A stretch of 51,924 nt of DNA from Chloroflexota bacterium. GTDB lineage: Bacteria; Chloroflexota; Anaerolineae; Anaerolineales; Villigracilaceae. A program made the translations under genes and the position numbers. This document shows, one piece after another, positions 31,686-40,021 of this stretch; position 1 is the first letter of the stretch, and every line of letters starts with the position of its first letter. The DNA is taken from the NCBI GenBank assembly GCA_021824575.1, contig JAKAKJ010000097.1, forward strand, positions 1 to 51,924. The letters are read 5' to 3'. The notes beneath the pieces are model-generated. The model searched no databases, was not told where the DNA came from, and was given only the letters and a program-made list of their open reading frames with translations.

Positions 31686-31714
31686 AAGACATCGTATTTT
31701 TCTCACGGTATAAT
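31686..31714 (+). promoter_or_regulatory. Promoter giving a leaderless PfkB-kinase mRNA
   Basis: AAGACA (31686-31691, 4/6) and TATAAT (31709-31714, 6/6) are 17 bp apart. Only 6 nt separate the -10 from ATG 31721, so transcription should begin at the start codon itself. There is no room for a Shine-Dalgarno. Confidence 0.65.
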
Positions 31715-31720
31715 CTGTTC

Positions 31721-32569
31721 ATGTTTGACCTCGCGCATCTTGAGCCTGTGGATTATCTGGTCATCGGCCATGTGACAGAAGACGTCACGCCCGCCGGTCC
31801 GCGGCCTGGAGGCACAGCGACGTTTTCATCGCTGACCGCGCGTGCGCTGGGGTTGCGTGTGGGCATCGTTACGGCGGTGAGCGACGAAACCTCATTGAAA
31901 GTTTTGGATGGGGGTTTGGTTGTAAACATTCCTTCGCAACACACAACAACATTTGAAAATATTTATGCAGATGATGGGCGAAGGCAAATCCTTCACCATC
32001 AAGCCGCGCGGATTTCGCTTGGAAGCGTGCCCGAAGTTTGGCGCAAGGCATCCATTATTCATCTCGGCCCGGTCGCGCAGGAAATCATTGGCGAGTTGCC
32101 AAAGGATTTTTCCGATTCGATGATTGGCATCACGCCTCAAGGCTGGATGCGAACATGGAATCGAGATGGTCGCGTTACACCCTGCAAATGGGAATCGTCA
32201 GAAACTTTATTGCCGCAAGCAGGCGCAGTGGTTATCAGCCGCGAAGATGTTGGCGGCGACGAGGAATTGATCGAAGAGATGGCGCGTCAAACGCGCATTT
32301 TGGCGGTGACCGAATCTTCTGCGGGTTCCGTGCTTTATTGGAACGGTGACCGCCGCCGCTTCCGCGCGCCCGAGATCGAAGAAGTGGACGCGACTGGCGC
32401 GGGTGATATTTATGCCGCGGCATTCTTTATCCGCCTGCAGTCCACGCATGACCCGTGGGAAGCGGCGCGCTTTGCGACACAACTCGCAGCGCGTTCCGTC
32501 ACGCGCGTCGGATTGAACGGTATCCCGACCCAGGCTGAAATCGAAGAATGCCTTGTGGAGGTTTTCTAG
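31721..32569 (+). CDS. PfkB family carbohydrate kinase
   Basis: A 282-aa ribokinase-fold kinase. The N-terminus has YLVIGHVTEDVTPAG and the glycine-rich RPGGTATFSSLTARALG, where PfkB enzymes bind the sugar. The C-terminal signature is VDATGAGDIYAAAFFIRL, with the catalytic Asp in the DATGAGD motif. The protein is somewhat shorter than typical fructokinases (about 300-320 aa), and the lid region is reduced. The substrate (sugar, nucleoside or other) cannot be assigned. Its stop codon shares one base with the parA start, so it is translationally coupled to the partition genes, an unusual neighbour. Confidence 0.83.
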   Translation: MFDLAHLEPVDYLVIGHVTEDVTPAGPRPGGTATFSSLTARALGLRVGIVTAVSDETSLKVLDGGLVVNIPSQHTTTFENIYADDGRRQILHHQAARISLGSVPEVWRKASIIHLGPVAQEIIGELPKDFSDSMIGITPQGWMRTWNRDGRVTPCKWESSETLLPQAGAVVISREDVGGDEELIEEMARQTRILAVTESSAGSVLYWNGDRRRFRAPEIEEVDATGAGDIYAAAFFIRLQSTHDPWEAARFATQLAARSVTRVGLNGIPTQAEIEECLVEVF

Positions 32570-33351
32570 TGACTCGCATTTATACGCTGGTCAATCAAAA
32601 GGGCGGTGTGGGCAAGACGACCACCGCCATCAACCTCGGCGCGTACCTCGCACAATTTGATCAACGCGTATTGGTTGTTGATCTCGATCCGCAGGCCAAT
32701 GCAACTTCCTGTGTTGGCGTTGATAAAGCCACTGTCACTGGCGGAACGTATGAGGCTTTGCTTGGCGGCGCGGCATTGCCATTCGTGCTTCTGAATGAAC
32801 GCCTGAAACTTTCGCTTTTGCCCTCGTCTCCTTCGCTGGCGGGCGCGGAAGTGGAACTGGTCGAAGAACTGGCGCGCGAGACGCGGCTCAAGAAAGCGCT
32901 CGAACCATTGATTGATCGTTATGATTACATTTTGATTGACTGCCCGCCTTCCCTGGGCCTGCTGACCATCAATGGATTGGTTGCCGCGCGGGATGGTGTG
33001 CTGGTTCCCGTTCAATGCGAATATCTCGCGCTGGAGGGACTCGGACAACTCACGCAGACGATCCAGCGTGTCCGCTCGGCTCTTTTCCCGGAATTGAAGG
33101 TGCGCGGTGTGATCCTGACGATGTTCGACCCCCGGACGAATCTCGCGACGGATGTCGTGAAGGAAGTGAACCGTCATTTTCCGGGACAGGTTTTTAAATC
33201 CATCGTACCGCGCAGCGTGCGTCTGGCTGAAGCGCCCTCGTACGGACTTCCCATTTCGGTTTATGCGCCCTCGTCAGTGGGTGCGCAGGCGTATGAAGCA
33301 TTGACCAAAGAATTGCTCAAGGGTGACGGTGTAAGGATTCATAATCAATAA
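32569..33351 (+). CDS. parA: Chromosome partitioning ATPase ParA/Soj
   Basis: A 260-aa ParA-family ATPase that binds DNA as an ATP dimer and moves ParB-parS complexes in chromosome segregation. The deviant Walker A motif is QKGGVGKTTTAINLG (KGGVGKTT, residues 11-18). Walker A' is VLVVDLDPQANAT, and Walker B is YDYILIDCPPSLGLLTINGL. The length fits Soj-type proteins without an N-terminal HTH. The start is GTG 32569, in a TAGTG overlap with the upstream gene. parB follows after a perfect hairpin repeat. Confidence 0.94.
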   Translation: MTRIYTLVNQKGGVGKTTTAINLGAYLAQFDQRVLVVDLDPQANATSCVGVDKATVTGGTYEALLGGAALPFVLLNERLKLSLLPSSPSLAGAEVELVEELARETRLKKALEPLIDRYDYILIDCPPSLGLLTINGLVAARDGVLVPVQCEYLALEGLGQLTQTIQRVRSALFPELKVRGVILTMFDPRTNLATDVVKEVNRHFPGQVFKSIVPRSVRLAEAPSYGLPISVYAPSSVGAQAYEALTKELLKGDGVRIHNQ

Positions 33352-33354
33352 AAA

Positions 33355-33387
33355 TTGTAGGGGCGGAGCAACGCTCCGCCCCTACAA
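33355..33387. repeat. Perfect hairpin repeat between parA and parB
   Basis: TTGTAGGGGCGGAGC (33355-33369) and GCTCCGCCCCTACAA (33373-33387) form a perfect 15-bp stem with a 3-nt AAC loop. The TTGTAGGGGCG words are those of an interspersed repeat I recall from this phylum. It starts 3 bp after the parA stop and ends before AAGGAGCC, the parB ribosome site. The lack of a T-tract argues against simple termination. Confidence 0.75.
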
Positions 33388-33404
33388 ATTATTAAGGAGC
33401 CAAT

Positions 33405-34250
33405 ATGCCTCCACGTTCAGGACTCGGAAAAGGACTCGATGCGCTCATCCCCGGCGGATCATCGGCGGTAGTCGAAGGCGGCGTGACACAGGTGGCGGTG
33501 GATTCGATTCAACGCAATCCGCGTCAGCCGCGCCAATCGTTCCAGGAAAGTGAACTGGATGAATTGGCGGCGTCCATTCGCGAACATGGCGTGATCCAGC
33601 CATTGATTGTTTCCCCGGCTTCGAATGGAATTTATACGCTCATTGCAGGCGAACGACGCTGGCAGGCCGCGCGCCGCGCGGGATTGAGAACCGTTCCGGT
33701 TGTCATCCGCAGCGCCAGCGACCAGCAATTGCTGGAATTGGCTTTGATCGAAAACGTCCAGCGTGCAGACTTGAACGCCATCGAAGAAGCCGAGGCGTTC
33801 CAGCATCTCGTCAAAGAATTCGGGCTTTCGCATGAGAAAGTTGCGGCGAGCGTCGGCAAAAGCCGCGTGGCGGTAACAAATACCATTCGCCTGCTTGATG
33901 CATCGTCCGCGGTCAAACAGGCTTTGGTGGATGGAAAAATTTCCGAAGGCCATGCGCGCGCACTGCTCGCGCTCTCATCTGCGAAGGCGCAGGAAGCCGC
34001 GCTGCGTTCGGTTGTCAATCTCGATTTGAGCGTTCGTCAGGCTGAGGCGTTGGCGCGAAAACTTGGGGGGCAGAAACCCGCGTCGAAAAGGAAGCCGGCT
34101 CGGAATCCAAATGTGAGCGACATCGAGCGTCGTCTGCGTGCCAGCCTCGGAACAAAAGTCGCGTTGAAACATGGCAAAAAGGGCGGCACAGTCACCATCC
34201 ATTATTATTCCGATGAAGAACTCGATGCGCTGCTCGAAAAACTTTTATGA
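33405..34250 (+). CDS. parB: Chromosome partitioning protein ParB
   Basis: A 281-aa DNA-binding CTPase clamp that loads at parS. The N-terminus GLGKGLDALIPGG is the ParA-stimulating end. The N-domain has NPRQPRQSF and the CTP-binding GERRWQAARRAG, followed by LALIENVQRADLNAIEEAEA. The HTH lies around LSHEKVAASVGKSRVAVTNT, and ISEGHARALLAL is also typical. The C-terminal dimerisation domain ends with HYYSDEELDALLEKLL. AAGGAG precedes the ATG by 6 nt. No convincing parS was found in the window. The stop overlaps the next gene by 4 bp. Confidence 0.94.
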   Translation: MPPRSGLGKGLDALIPGGSSAVVEGGVTQVAVDSIQRNPRQPRQSFQESELDELAASIREHGVIQPLIVSPASNGIYTLIAGERRWQAARRAGLRTVPVVIRSASDQQLLELALIENVQRADLNAIEEAEAFQHLVKEFGLSHEKVAASVGKSRVAVTNTIRLLDASSAVKQALVDGKISEGHARALLALSSAKAQEAALRSVVNLDLSVRQAEALARKLGGQKPASKRKPARNPNVSDIERRLRASLGTKVALKHGKKGGTVTIHYYSDEELDALLEKLL

Positions 34251-35824
34251 AGATTCTTTACAACGTAAAAATTTATACGTTCGATCCATCACAACCGACT
34301 GCGTCAGTCATCGCAATGGATCATGGCGAAGTCATCGCGGTTGGCGGCGATGAACTTTTGCGCGAATTCGACCACGCTGAAAAGGAGGATTTGCATGGCC
34401 GCGTGGTCCTGCCCGGCCTCACCGATGCACATTTGCATCTTCAACATTATTCACTCAGCTTGCAAAAAATTGATTGCGAGACCGATACGCTGGACGAATG
34501 CCTGCAACGCGTGAAAGCGCGCGTGCAGAAAGCCGAACCCGGCGAATGGATTTTGGGTCACGGTTGGAATCAAAACGTGTGGGGTGGCTGGCCGGATTTA
34601 TCTGCACTCAATCAAATCGCGCCGAACAATCCTGTTTATCTGACGGCGAAATCATTACATGCTGGATGGGCAAATTCCGCCGCGTTGAAATTGGCGGACA
34701 TCACCGCTTCTTCACCGGACCCGGTCAACGGCCAGCTTCAACGCAACTCACGCGGCGCCTTGACCGGAGTCCTGCTCGAGTCTGCGATGGAGTTGATCAA
34801 CCGCGTTCTTCCTGCGCCGACGGTTGATGAAATTGCATCAGCCATCGAAAAAGCCCAGCCGATTTTGTGGAAAATGGGATTGACCGGAGTTCACGATTTT
34901 GACCGCCGCGATTCGTTCACGGCTTTACAAATTTTGCATTTGCAAAACAAGTTGAAGCTGCGCGTGACGAAAAATCTTCCCGTTGATTTGCTCGACCACG
35001 CATTCGAGCTTGGACTCCGCTCTGGCTTCGGCAACGATTGGCTTCGCATTGGTTCCGTCAAAGCTTTCATGGACGGCGCACTCGGCCCGCGCACCGCGGC
35101 GATGTTCCAGCCGTACGAAGGTGAACCGGAAAACAAAGGCATTCTCAACATGGACGGCGAACAGCTTTTTGAATATGGCCGTCATGCCGCGGATGTTGGA
35201 CTTGGCATGACCGTCCATGCCATTGGCGACCGAGCCAACCACGAAGTATTGGATGCATATCAACAGTTGCGCGCTTATGAAACGGAAAAAGGTTTGCCGC
35301 ATTTGCGCCATCGCATCGAGCATGTGCAAGTTCTTCATCCCGACGATGCAGCGCGGCTGGCAAAGTTAAATGTGATCGCGTCCATGCAGCCCATCCATGC
35401 CACATCAGACATGTTGATGGCCGACAAATATTGGGGAGCGCGTTCGTCGCTGGCTTATGCCTGGCGGACGCAACTTGATGCGGGCGCGCACTTGGCTTTT
35501 GGCTCGGACGCGCCGGTCGAATCGCCGAATCCGTTTTGGGGAATCCACGCGGCGGTCACGCGTCGACGCGCAGACGGCTCGCCGAATCCCGATGGCTGGC
35601 ATCCCGAACAGCGACTCACGATGCAGGAAGCAATCGAAGGATTCACAACCGGCGCGGCCTATGCCGCGTACGCGGAAAACCGTCAGGGCAAATTGGCTCC
35701 GGGCTTCCTCGCCGATCTGATTGTCCTGGAAAGGGACCCGTTCAAAACCGATCCGCAGGAAGTGAAAGATTTTCAATCTTCTGCTACAATGGTCGGTGGG
35801 GAGTGGGTTTATATCCGGCATTGA
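34247..35824 (+). CDS. Amidohydrolase family metal-dependent hydrolase (YtcJ-like)
   Basis: A 525-aa amidohydrolase-superfamily protein of the YtcJ/amidohydro_3 type. The N-terminal metal-binding motif is VVLPGLTDAHLHLQHY, and the family's GHGWNQNVWGGWPDLSALNQ segment follows. Later metal and active-site segments are MTVHAIGDRANHEVLDAY, LRHRIEHVQVLHPDD and LAFGSDAPVESPNP. The C-terminal part ends with the beta-sandwich strand LAPGFLADLIVLERDPF. Enzymes of this type hydrolyse amide or similar bonds, and the substrate is rarely known. It starts inside the parB stop (ATGA), so translation is coupled, although no functional link with partitioning is evident. Confidence 0.88.
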   Translation: MKILYNVKIYTFDPSQPTASVIAMDHGEVIAVGGDELLREFDHAEKEDLHGRVVLPGLTDAHLHLQHYSLSLQKIDCETDTLDECLQRVKARVQKAEPGEWILGHGWNQNVWGGWPDLSALNQIAPNNPVYLTAKSLHAGWANSAALKLADITASSPDPVNGQLQRNSRGALTGVLLESAMELINRVLPAPTVDEIASAIEKAQPILWKMGLTGVHDFDRRDSFTALQILHLQNKLKLRVTKNLPVDLLDHAFELGLRSGFGNDWLRIGSVKAFMDGALGPRTAAMFQPYEGEPENKGILNMDGEQLFEYGRHAADVGLGMTVHAIGDRANHEVLDAYQQLRAYETEKGLPHLRHRIEHVQVLHPDDAARLAKLNVIASMQPIHATSDMLMADKYWGARSSLAYAWRTQLDAGAHLAFGSDAPVESPNPFWGIHAAVTRRRADGSPNPDGWHPEQRLTMQEAIEGFTTGAAYAAYAENRQGKLAPGFLADLIVLERDPFKTDPQEVKDFQSSATMVGGEWVYIRH

Positions 35825-35871
35825 TGGATTATGTTTGGTTGAGGTTAGCCACAGCTTTAGGAGATTGACTT

Positions 35872-36924
35872 ATGTCGAGTACTTTGCCATCGTTCCAGCT
35901 GACCCCTGAGATGCTCGTGCCCAGACTTGGAGAAGCGTTGGTGCGCAGCGGGCATATTTCTGAATTGGATTTGCAAAAAGCGCTGGCGTATCAGCAGGAA
36001 AAGATCGCAGAAGGGAAAACCTATTTGCTCGGCCAGGCACTTCTGGATTTGAAACTTCTCGAACGTTCCACGCTGGATCAGGCGATTACTGAACAGATCA
36101 TCCAACTGCGCTCGGCGCTGCAGGCTGCTAACCGCAATCTTGAACAGCGCGTTCAGGAGCGGACATCCGAATTGCAGGAAGCGCTCGAACGGCTTTCAGA
36201 ACTCAGCCAGATGAAGGCCAATTTTGTCGCCAATATTTCCCATGAATTACGCACGCCGCTGACTCATATCAAAGGCTATCTTGAATTGATGGTGACCGAA
36301 TCGCTGGGGCCGCTTACCCCGGAGCAACGCCACGCATTGCAAGTGAGCCAGAGATCATCCGATCGTTTGGAGAATTTGATCGAGGATTTGATCATGTTCT
36401 CGCTGGCCTCGCGCGGCGAAATGAGCATGAAGCAGGATGCGTTCGATATTCGCCGTCTCGCCAACTTGTCGGCCAAGTCTGCCACTCAGAAGGCGGATGA
36501 ACGCGGCGTGACGGTGCATGTCCTTGCTGACGAGAATCTGCCTCTCGTCCAGGGCGACTCGGAGAAGATCGGCTGGATATTGAATCAGCTGCTCGATAAC
36601 GCAGTCAAATTTACGCCGTCTGGCGGGCGTATCATTGTCAGTTTGAAGGAAGAGGGTGCAAACCTGGTGATGGTTTCGGTGGCAGATACCGGCATCGGCA
36701 TCCCGCCAAACCGTTTGAATGAAATTTTTGAACCATTCCACCAACTCGATGGTTCGTCCACGCGCAAAGCGGGCGGCACGGGCCTCGGGCTTTCGCTGGT
36801 GCGCCAAATTGTTGAGGCGCACGGCTCATTGCTCGATGTGAATTCCATCGAAGGCCGCGGCACCACATTCAAATTCCCGCTTTTGGCCGTGACGAAAGAC
36901 GAGAAGCAGAAACATTCCGCATAA
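35872..36924 (+). CDS. Soluble histidine kinase with MshEN-like N-terminus
   Basis: A 350-aa cytosolic histidine kinase without membrane segments. Residues 18-41 (RLGEALVRSGHISELDLQKA and on to Gln41) match the 24-residue MshEN motif of c-di-GMP-binding domains. Residues 52-75 (starting LLGQALLDLKLLERSTLDQA) are a second copy with Arg replaced by Leu and the central Gly by Lys, after a 10-residue spacer. A coiled coil (about 77-113) leads to HisKA with His124 in NISHELRTPLTHIKGY. The ATPase domain has LDNAVKFTPSGG, DTGIGIPPNRLNEIFEPFHQ and GTGLGLSLVRQIVEAHG. TTTAGGAG precedes the ATG. It starts a block of two kinases, a response regulator and Tad-type ATPases. Confidence 0.87.
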   Translation: MSSTLPSFQLTPEMLVPRLGEALVRSGHISELDLQKALAYQQEKIAEGKTYLLGQALLDLKLLERSTLDQAITEQIIQLRSALQAANRNLEQRVQERTSELQEALERLSELSQMKANFVANISHELRTPLTHIKGYLELMVTESLGPLTPEQRHALQVSQRSSDRLENLIEDLIMFSLASRGEMSMKQDAFDIRRLANLSAKSATQKADERGVTVHVLADENLPLVQGDSEKIGWILNQLLDNAVKFTPSGGRIIVSLKEEGANLVMVSVADTGIGIPPNRLNEIFEPFHQLDGSSTRKAGGTGLGLSLVRQIVEAHGSLLDVNSIEGRGTTFKFPLLAVTKDEKQKHSA

Positions 36925-36933
36925 ACATAGATT

Positions 36934-38121
36934 ATGTCGGTTGATCCGCAGACGCTCGATTACTTATATACCATCCTGCAAGCCGTGAACGCAAAAGCCG
37001 ATTGGAAGGCTGCGCTGGATACGCTGCTGGCTTCTTTGCGCGAAGAATTTGTGTACGACAACGTGGCCCTCTATTTGCTGGACTCCAGTGGCGGGCTGGA
37101 TATTGTCTATGCGCGCGCAGTGGGACGCGGCAAACACGCCGAGGCGGATGTCAGTTGGGGCGAGGGAATTGCCGTGGAAGTCGTTACCAACAGGGAAATG
37201 ATTGTGCGCGAGCCGGGTCCGAGTTCGCGTACGGACCGGCTTGGTTTTCCCTACCTGATTGGCCTGCCGCTGTTCACCGCCGGACGGTTGAGCGGCGCGT
37301 TGGTTTTTGTCCGGTTCGGCGGGCCAGCCTATACCACGGTCCACGTTCGCATGGCGGCATTGATCGCAACCGCCGCCGCATCCCTGTTGGCAGCCAAAGC
37401 GTTGCAGGAGGCGCGTGCCAACCTGGAATCCGTGCAAAAGCAAATGCGCCTGCAGGACGATTTTGTTTCCACGATTTCACATGAGCTTCGCACCCCGCTA
37501 GGCTTTATCAAAGGCTACAGCACCAGCCTGCTGCGCGAAGACACCAAATGGGATGAGAAGACCCAGCGCGAATTCCTGGCAATCATTGACGACGAGGCTG
37601 ACCGCTTGACTCGTCTCATCGAGAATATGCTCGAGTCAGCGCGCTTGCAGACGAAGACTCTCCAGTTTAAATTCCAGCCGTTGAGACTGGATGCGTTGAT
37701 CCGCGATGTCACCACGCGGCTTCGCACGCATCACGGCGACTTGCAGGTGAATCTTGATTTTGAGAATGTCCCACCCATCCTGGGCGATGGAGTGCGGCTG
37801 GCGCAGGTTTTTGAGAACCTGTTCAGCAATGCTGTGAAATATGCCCCTGATTCGCCTGTCTCGATCAGCATCCGCCGCACCGCCAGAACTTTGAAGGTGA
37901 CCTTTTCGGATCGCGGTCCCGGCATCCCGGAAGATTATCTTCCGTTCCTTTTTGAACGTTTTTATCGCGTCCCTGGACAAGCTACGGTCACCGGCACCGG
38001 TCTGGGATTGTACATTTGCAAACAGATAATCCTCGCACATCATGGTAAGATTTGGGCAGAGTCCGTTTTGGACGAAGGCACCACTTTCTTTATCGAACTG
38101 CCCATCGAACCTGCTTTGTGA
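36934..38121 (+). CDS. Soluble GAF-domain histidine kinase
   Basis: A 395-aa cytosolic kinase. Residues about 10-160 form a GAF sensor (YDNVALYLLDSSGGLDIVYA, FPYLIGLPLFTAGRLSGALV). A short coiled coil follows, then HisKA with His183 in TISHELRTPLGFIKGYSTS. The HATPase domain has SNAVKYAPDSPVS, FSDRGPGIPEDYLPFLFERF and GTGLGLYICKQIILAHHGK. All catalytic boxes are intact. It begins 9 bp after the previous kinase and ends 25 bp before an OmpR-type response regulator, its most likely partner. The ligand of the GAF domain is not evident. Confidence 0.9.
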   Translation: MSVDPQTLDYLYTILQAVNAKADWKAALDTLLASLREEFVYDNVALYLLDSSGGLDIVYARAVGRGKHAEADVSWGEGIAVEVVTNREMIVREPGPSSRTDRLGFPYLIGLPLFTAGRLSGALVFVRFGGPAYTTVHVRMAALIATAAASLLAAKALQEARANLESVQKQMRLQDDFVSTISHELRTPLGFIKGYSTSLLREDTKWDEKTQREFLAIIDDEADRLTRLIENMLESARLQTKTLQFKFQPLRLDALIRDVTTRLRTHHGDLQVNLDFENVPPILGDGVRLAQVFENLFSNAVKYAPDSPVSISIRRTARTLKVTFSDRGPGIPEDYLPFLFERFYRVPGQATVTGTGLGLYICKQIILAHHGKIWAESVLDEGTTFFIELPIEPAL

Positions 38122-38146
38122 TCCGGTTTCTTTTGAAGGAGGCATC

Positions 38147-38842
38147 ATGTCCAAAAAGATATTGATCGTGGATGACGAACCTCGTTACCTCCGCTTGCTG
38201 GAGGCCAATCTTAAGACAGAGGGGTATACAGTGCTGACTGCGTCGGATGGCATCCAGGCAGTGGACACATTTTCCGCCCAGCCTGTTGATTTGATCCTGC
38301 TGGATATCATGATGCCTCGGCTGGACGGCTTCGGGACCTGCCAGCGCATACGCGAGTTTTCCAACGTTCCAATCATCATGCTGACGGCTAAAGGCGAGGA
38401 GCAGGATCGCGTCAAAGGCCTGGACTTGGGAGCCGACGATTACCTCGTCAAGCCTTTTTCGGCGACTGAACTTTTGGCGCGCGTGCGCGCTGTTCTTCGC
38501 CGCGCGCAGCCTCCCACAGAACAGGGACAGGAACGCTTCTTCACACACAGTAACCTAAAGATTGATTTTGCGCGCGCTGAGGTCTGGAAGGATGAACAGC
38601 CCGTTTCGCTGTCCGCCACAGAATACCGGCTGCTTCTGCAATTTGCCCACAACATCGGCACGATTTTGACCTCCGAGGATTTGTTGACCAGTGTGTGGGG
38701 ACCTGAATATAAACTGGACAAGGAAATCCTGTGGGTGAGCATCGCCCGCCTGAGACAGAAATTGGAAGCCGATCCGCACAACCCACATCACATTGTCACG
38801 CGTTCAGGGCTTGGATATTTGATGCCGCCGCTCGAAGCCTGA
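38147..38842 (+). CDS. OmpR/PhoB-type response regulator
   Basis: A 231-aa DNA-binding response regulator. The receiver domain (1 to about 120) has the acidic pair in ILIVDDEPRYLRLLEANL, phospho-acceptor Asp53 in LILLDIMMPRLDG, and Lys in DDYLVKPFSATELLARVRAV. The C-terminal winged helix (about 135-228) has LSATEYRLLLQFAHNIGTIL and WVSIARLRQKLEADP, ending in VTRSGLGYLM. The start ATG 38147 has GAAGGAGG upstream. It is probably phosphorylated by one or both of the preceding kinases. Targets may include the adjacent CpaE/CpaF genes. Confidence 0.92.
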   Translation: MSKKILIVDDEPRYLRLLEANLKTEGYTVLTASDGIQAVDTFSAQPVDLILLDIMMPRLDGFGTCQRIREFSNVPIIMLTAKGEEQDRVKGLDLGADDYLVKPFSATELLARVRAVLRRAQPPTEQGQERFFTHSNLKIDFARAEVWKDEQPVSLSATEYRLLLQFAHNIGTILTSEDLLTSVWGPEYKLDKEILWVSIARLRQKLEADPHNPHHIVTRSGLGYLMPPLEA

Positions 38843-38849
38843 GTGATTT

Positions 38850-40001
38850 ATGGCCGGGAAGAATGTTCTTGTTATTGATGCGGATGCTGCGAGTCTCAGT
38901 TATGTCTCGGCGGCTCTGCACAAAGCGGGTTATCAAGTTCTGCGGGCCGGCTCGGGTAGGGAAGGTTTGGTCGCCGCCTGGCGGGATCATCCCGATGTCA
39001 TTGTGATGGATCCCGTAACGGCCGATTTGAAGGGCGAGGATTTTGCCGTTCGTTTGCGATCCGACGCGCGCACATCCAAAACACCGTTGATTGCACTCAG
39101 CAGTGATCCGCTGCATTCTCGCGCCCGCGCCTGTCTCGACGCAGGCTTCAAGGAATATCTGGTGAAGACGGGAGAAGCCATTCCTGTTCTGGTGGAAATG
39201 ATTGGGCGGCTGACCGGCGCACCCGTTTCGGCGGCAAAAGATGGCGGGCTGTTGATCGTTTTTCTGAGCGCCAAGGGTGGAACAGGTACTTCGTCCTTGT
39301 GTGCCAATATTGCCATGAATGTTGCCGTCAACCAGCCGGAGGCGCGCATCGCGGTTGTGGACATGGTATTGCCAATCGGCTCGATTGCGGAAATCGTTGG
39401 CTACGAGGGCGATCAAAACCTGGTCATGATTGCCGAAATGCCTTCTTCCGAAATGACACCTGATTTCTTCCGCAAGAGCCTGACCGAAATGAGCGCCTGG
39501 CATTTCCATTTGCTGGCGGGTTCGCCAGACCCCGAAAGCGGGAACCAGCTCAACGTCGGGAAGATCGGTGATATTGTCCATTCGTTGAGGCTCGGCTATG
39601 ATTTCGTCTTTCTTGATCTTGGACGTTCGCTCTCACGCATCAGCCTGCCGTTGATCGAAAATGCCGATCTGGTGGCGATGATCGTAAGCACCGATTTGAG
39701 TACGGTCACACTTACGAAAACGGTCTGGGATTATTTGAAGACCAAGGGCTTGCAGGCCTCGTCTGTTTTCACAATTTTGAATCGCGCTGTAGGCCTGGAA
39801 GGATTGACCAAAGCGGAAGCGGAAAAGATCATTGGCGTTGATATCAAAACCGCCATGCCTTATCTCGGCGGAAATTTTGCGCTGGCAAACAATCAACACC
39901 AGCCGATCACAACCAAATTCCCGAACGATACGGCATCCATTGTCTTGAAAGATACATCCCGTCAAATGGCAGAACTCGCGAGGCATTTGCGTTCGCTATA
40001 A
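38850..40001 (+). CDS. cpaE: CpaE/TadZ-like pilus assembly ATPase with receiver domain
   Basis: A 383-aa protein of the CpaE/TadZ type. The N-terminal receiver-like domain (about 1-125) has VLVIDADAASLSYVSAAL and Asp54 in VIVMDPVTADL, but the fold's switch residues are only partly conserved. The ParA-like domain starts at about 135 with a deviant Walker A, FLSAKGGTGTSSLCANIA, which keeps the second Lys position only as Thr, an atypical site. Walker A'-like AVVDMVLPIGSIAEIVGYEG and B-like YDFVFLDLGRSLSRISLP follow. CpaE/TadZ marks the cell pole for Tad (Flp) pilus assembly. Here it follows a response regulator and precedes a 95-aa protein and CpaF. Confidence 0.83.
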   Translation: MAGKNVLVIDADAASLSYVSAALHKAGYQVLRAGSGREGLVAAWRDHPDVIVMDPVTADLKGEDFAVRLRSDARTSKTPLIALSSDPLHSRARACLDAGFKEYLVKTGEAIPVLVEMIGRLTGAPVSAAKDGGLLIVFLSAKGGTGTSSLCANIAMNVAVNQPEARIAVVDMVLPIGSIAEIVGYEGDQNLVMIAEMPSSEMTPDFFRKSLTEMSAWHFHLLAGSPDPESGNQLNVGKIGDIVHSLRLGYDFVFLDLGRSLSRISLPLIENADLVAMIVSTDLSTVTLTKTVWDYLKTKGLQASSVFTILNRAVGLEGLTKAEAEKIIGVDIKTAMPYLGGNFALANNQHQPITTKFPNDTASIVLKDTSRQMAELARHLRSL

Positions 40002-40021
40002 ATACAAAGCAGAGGCATTCC

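Noticed and set aside
33352-33404. Intrinsic terminator between parA and parB
   Set aside because: The stem is perfect but no T-tract follows, and the words are those of an interspersed repeat, so it is listed as a repeat.
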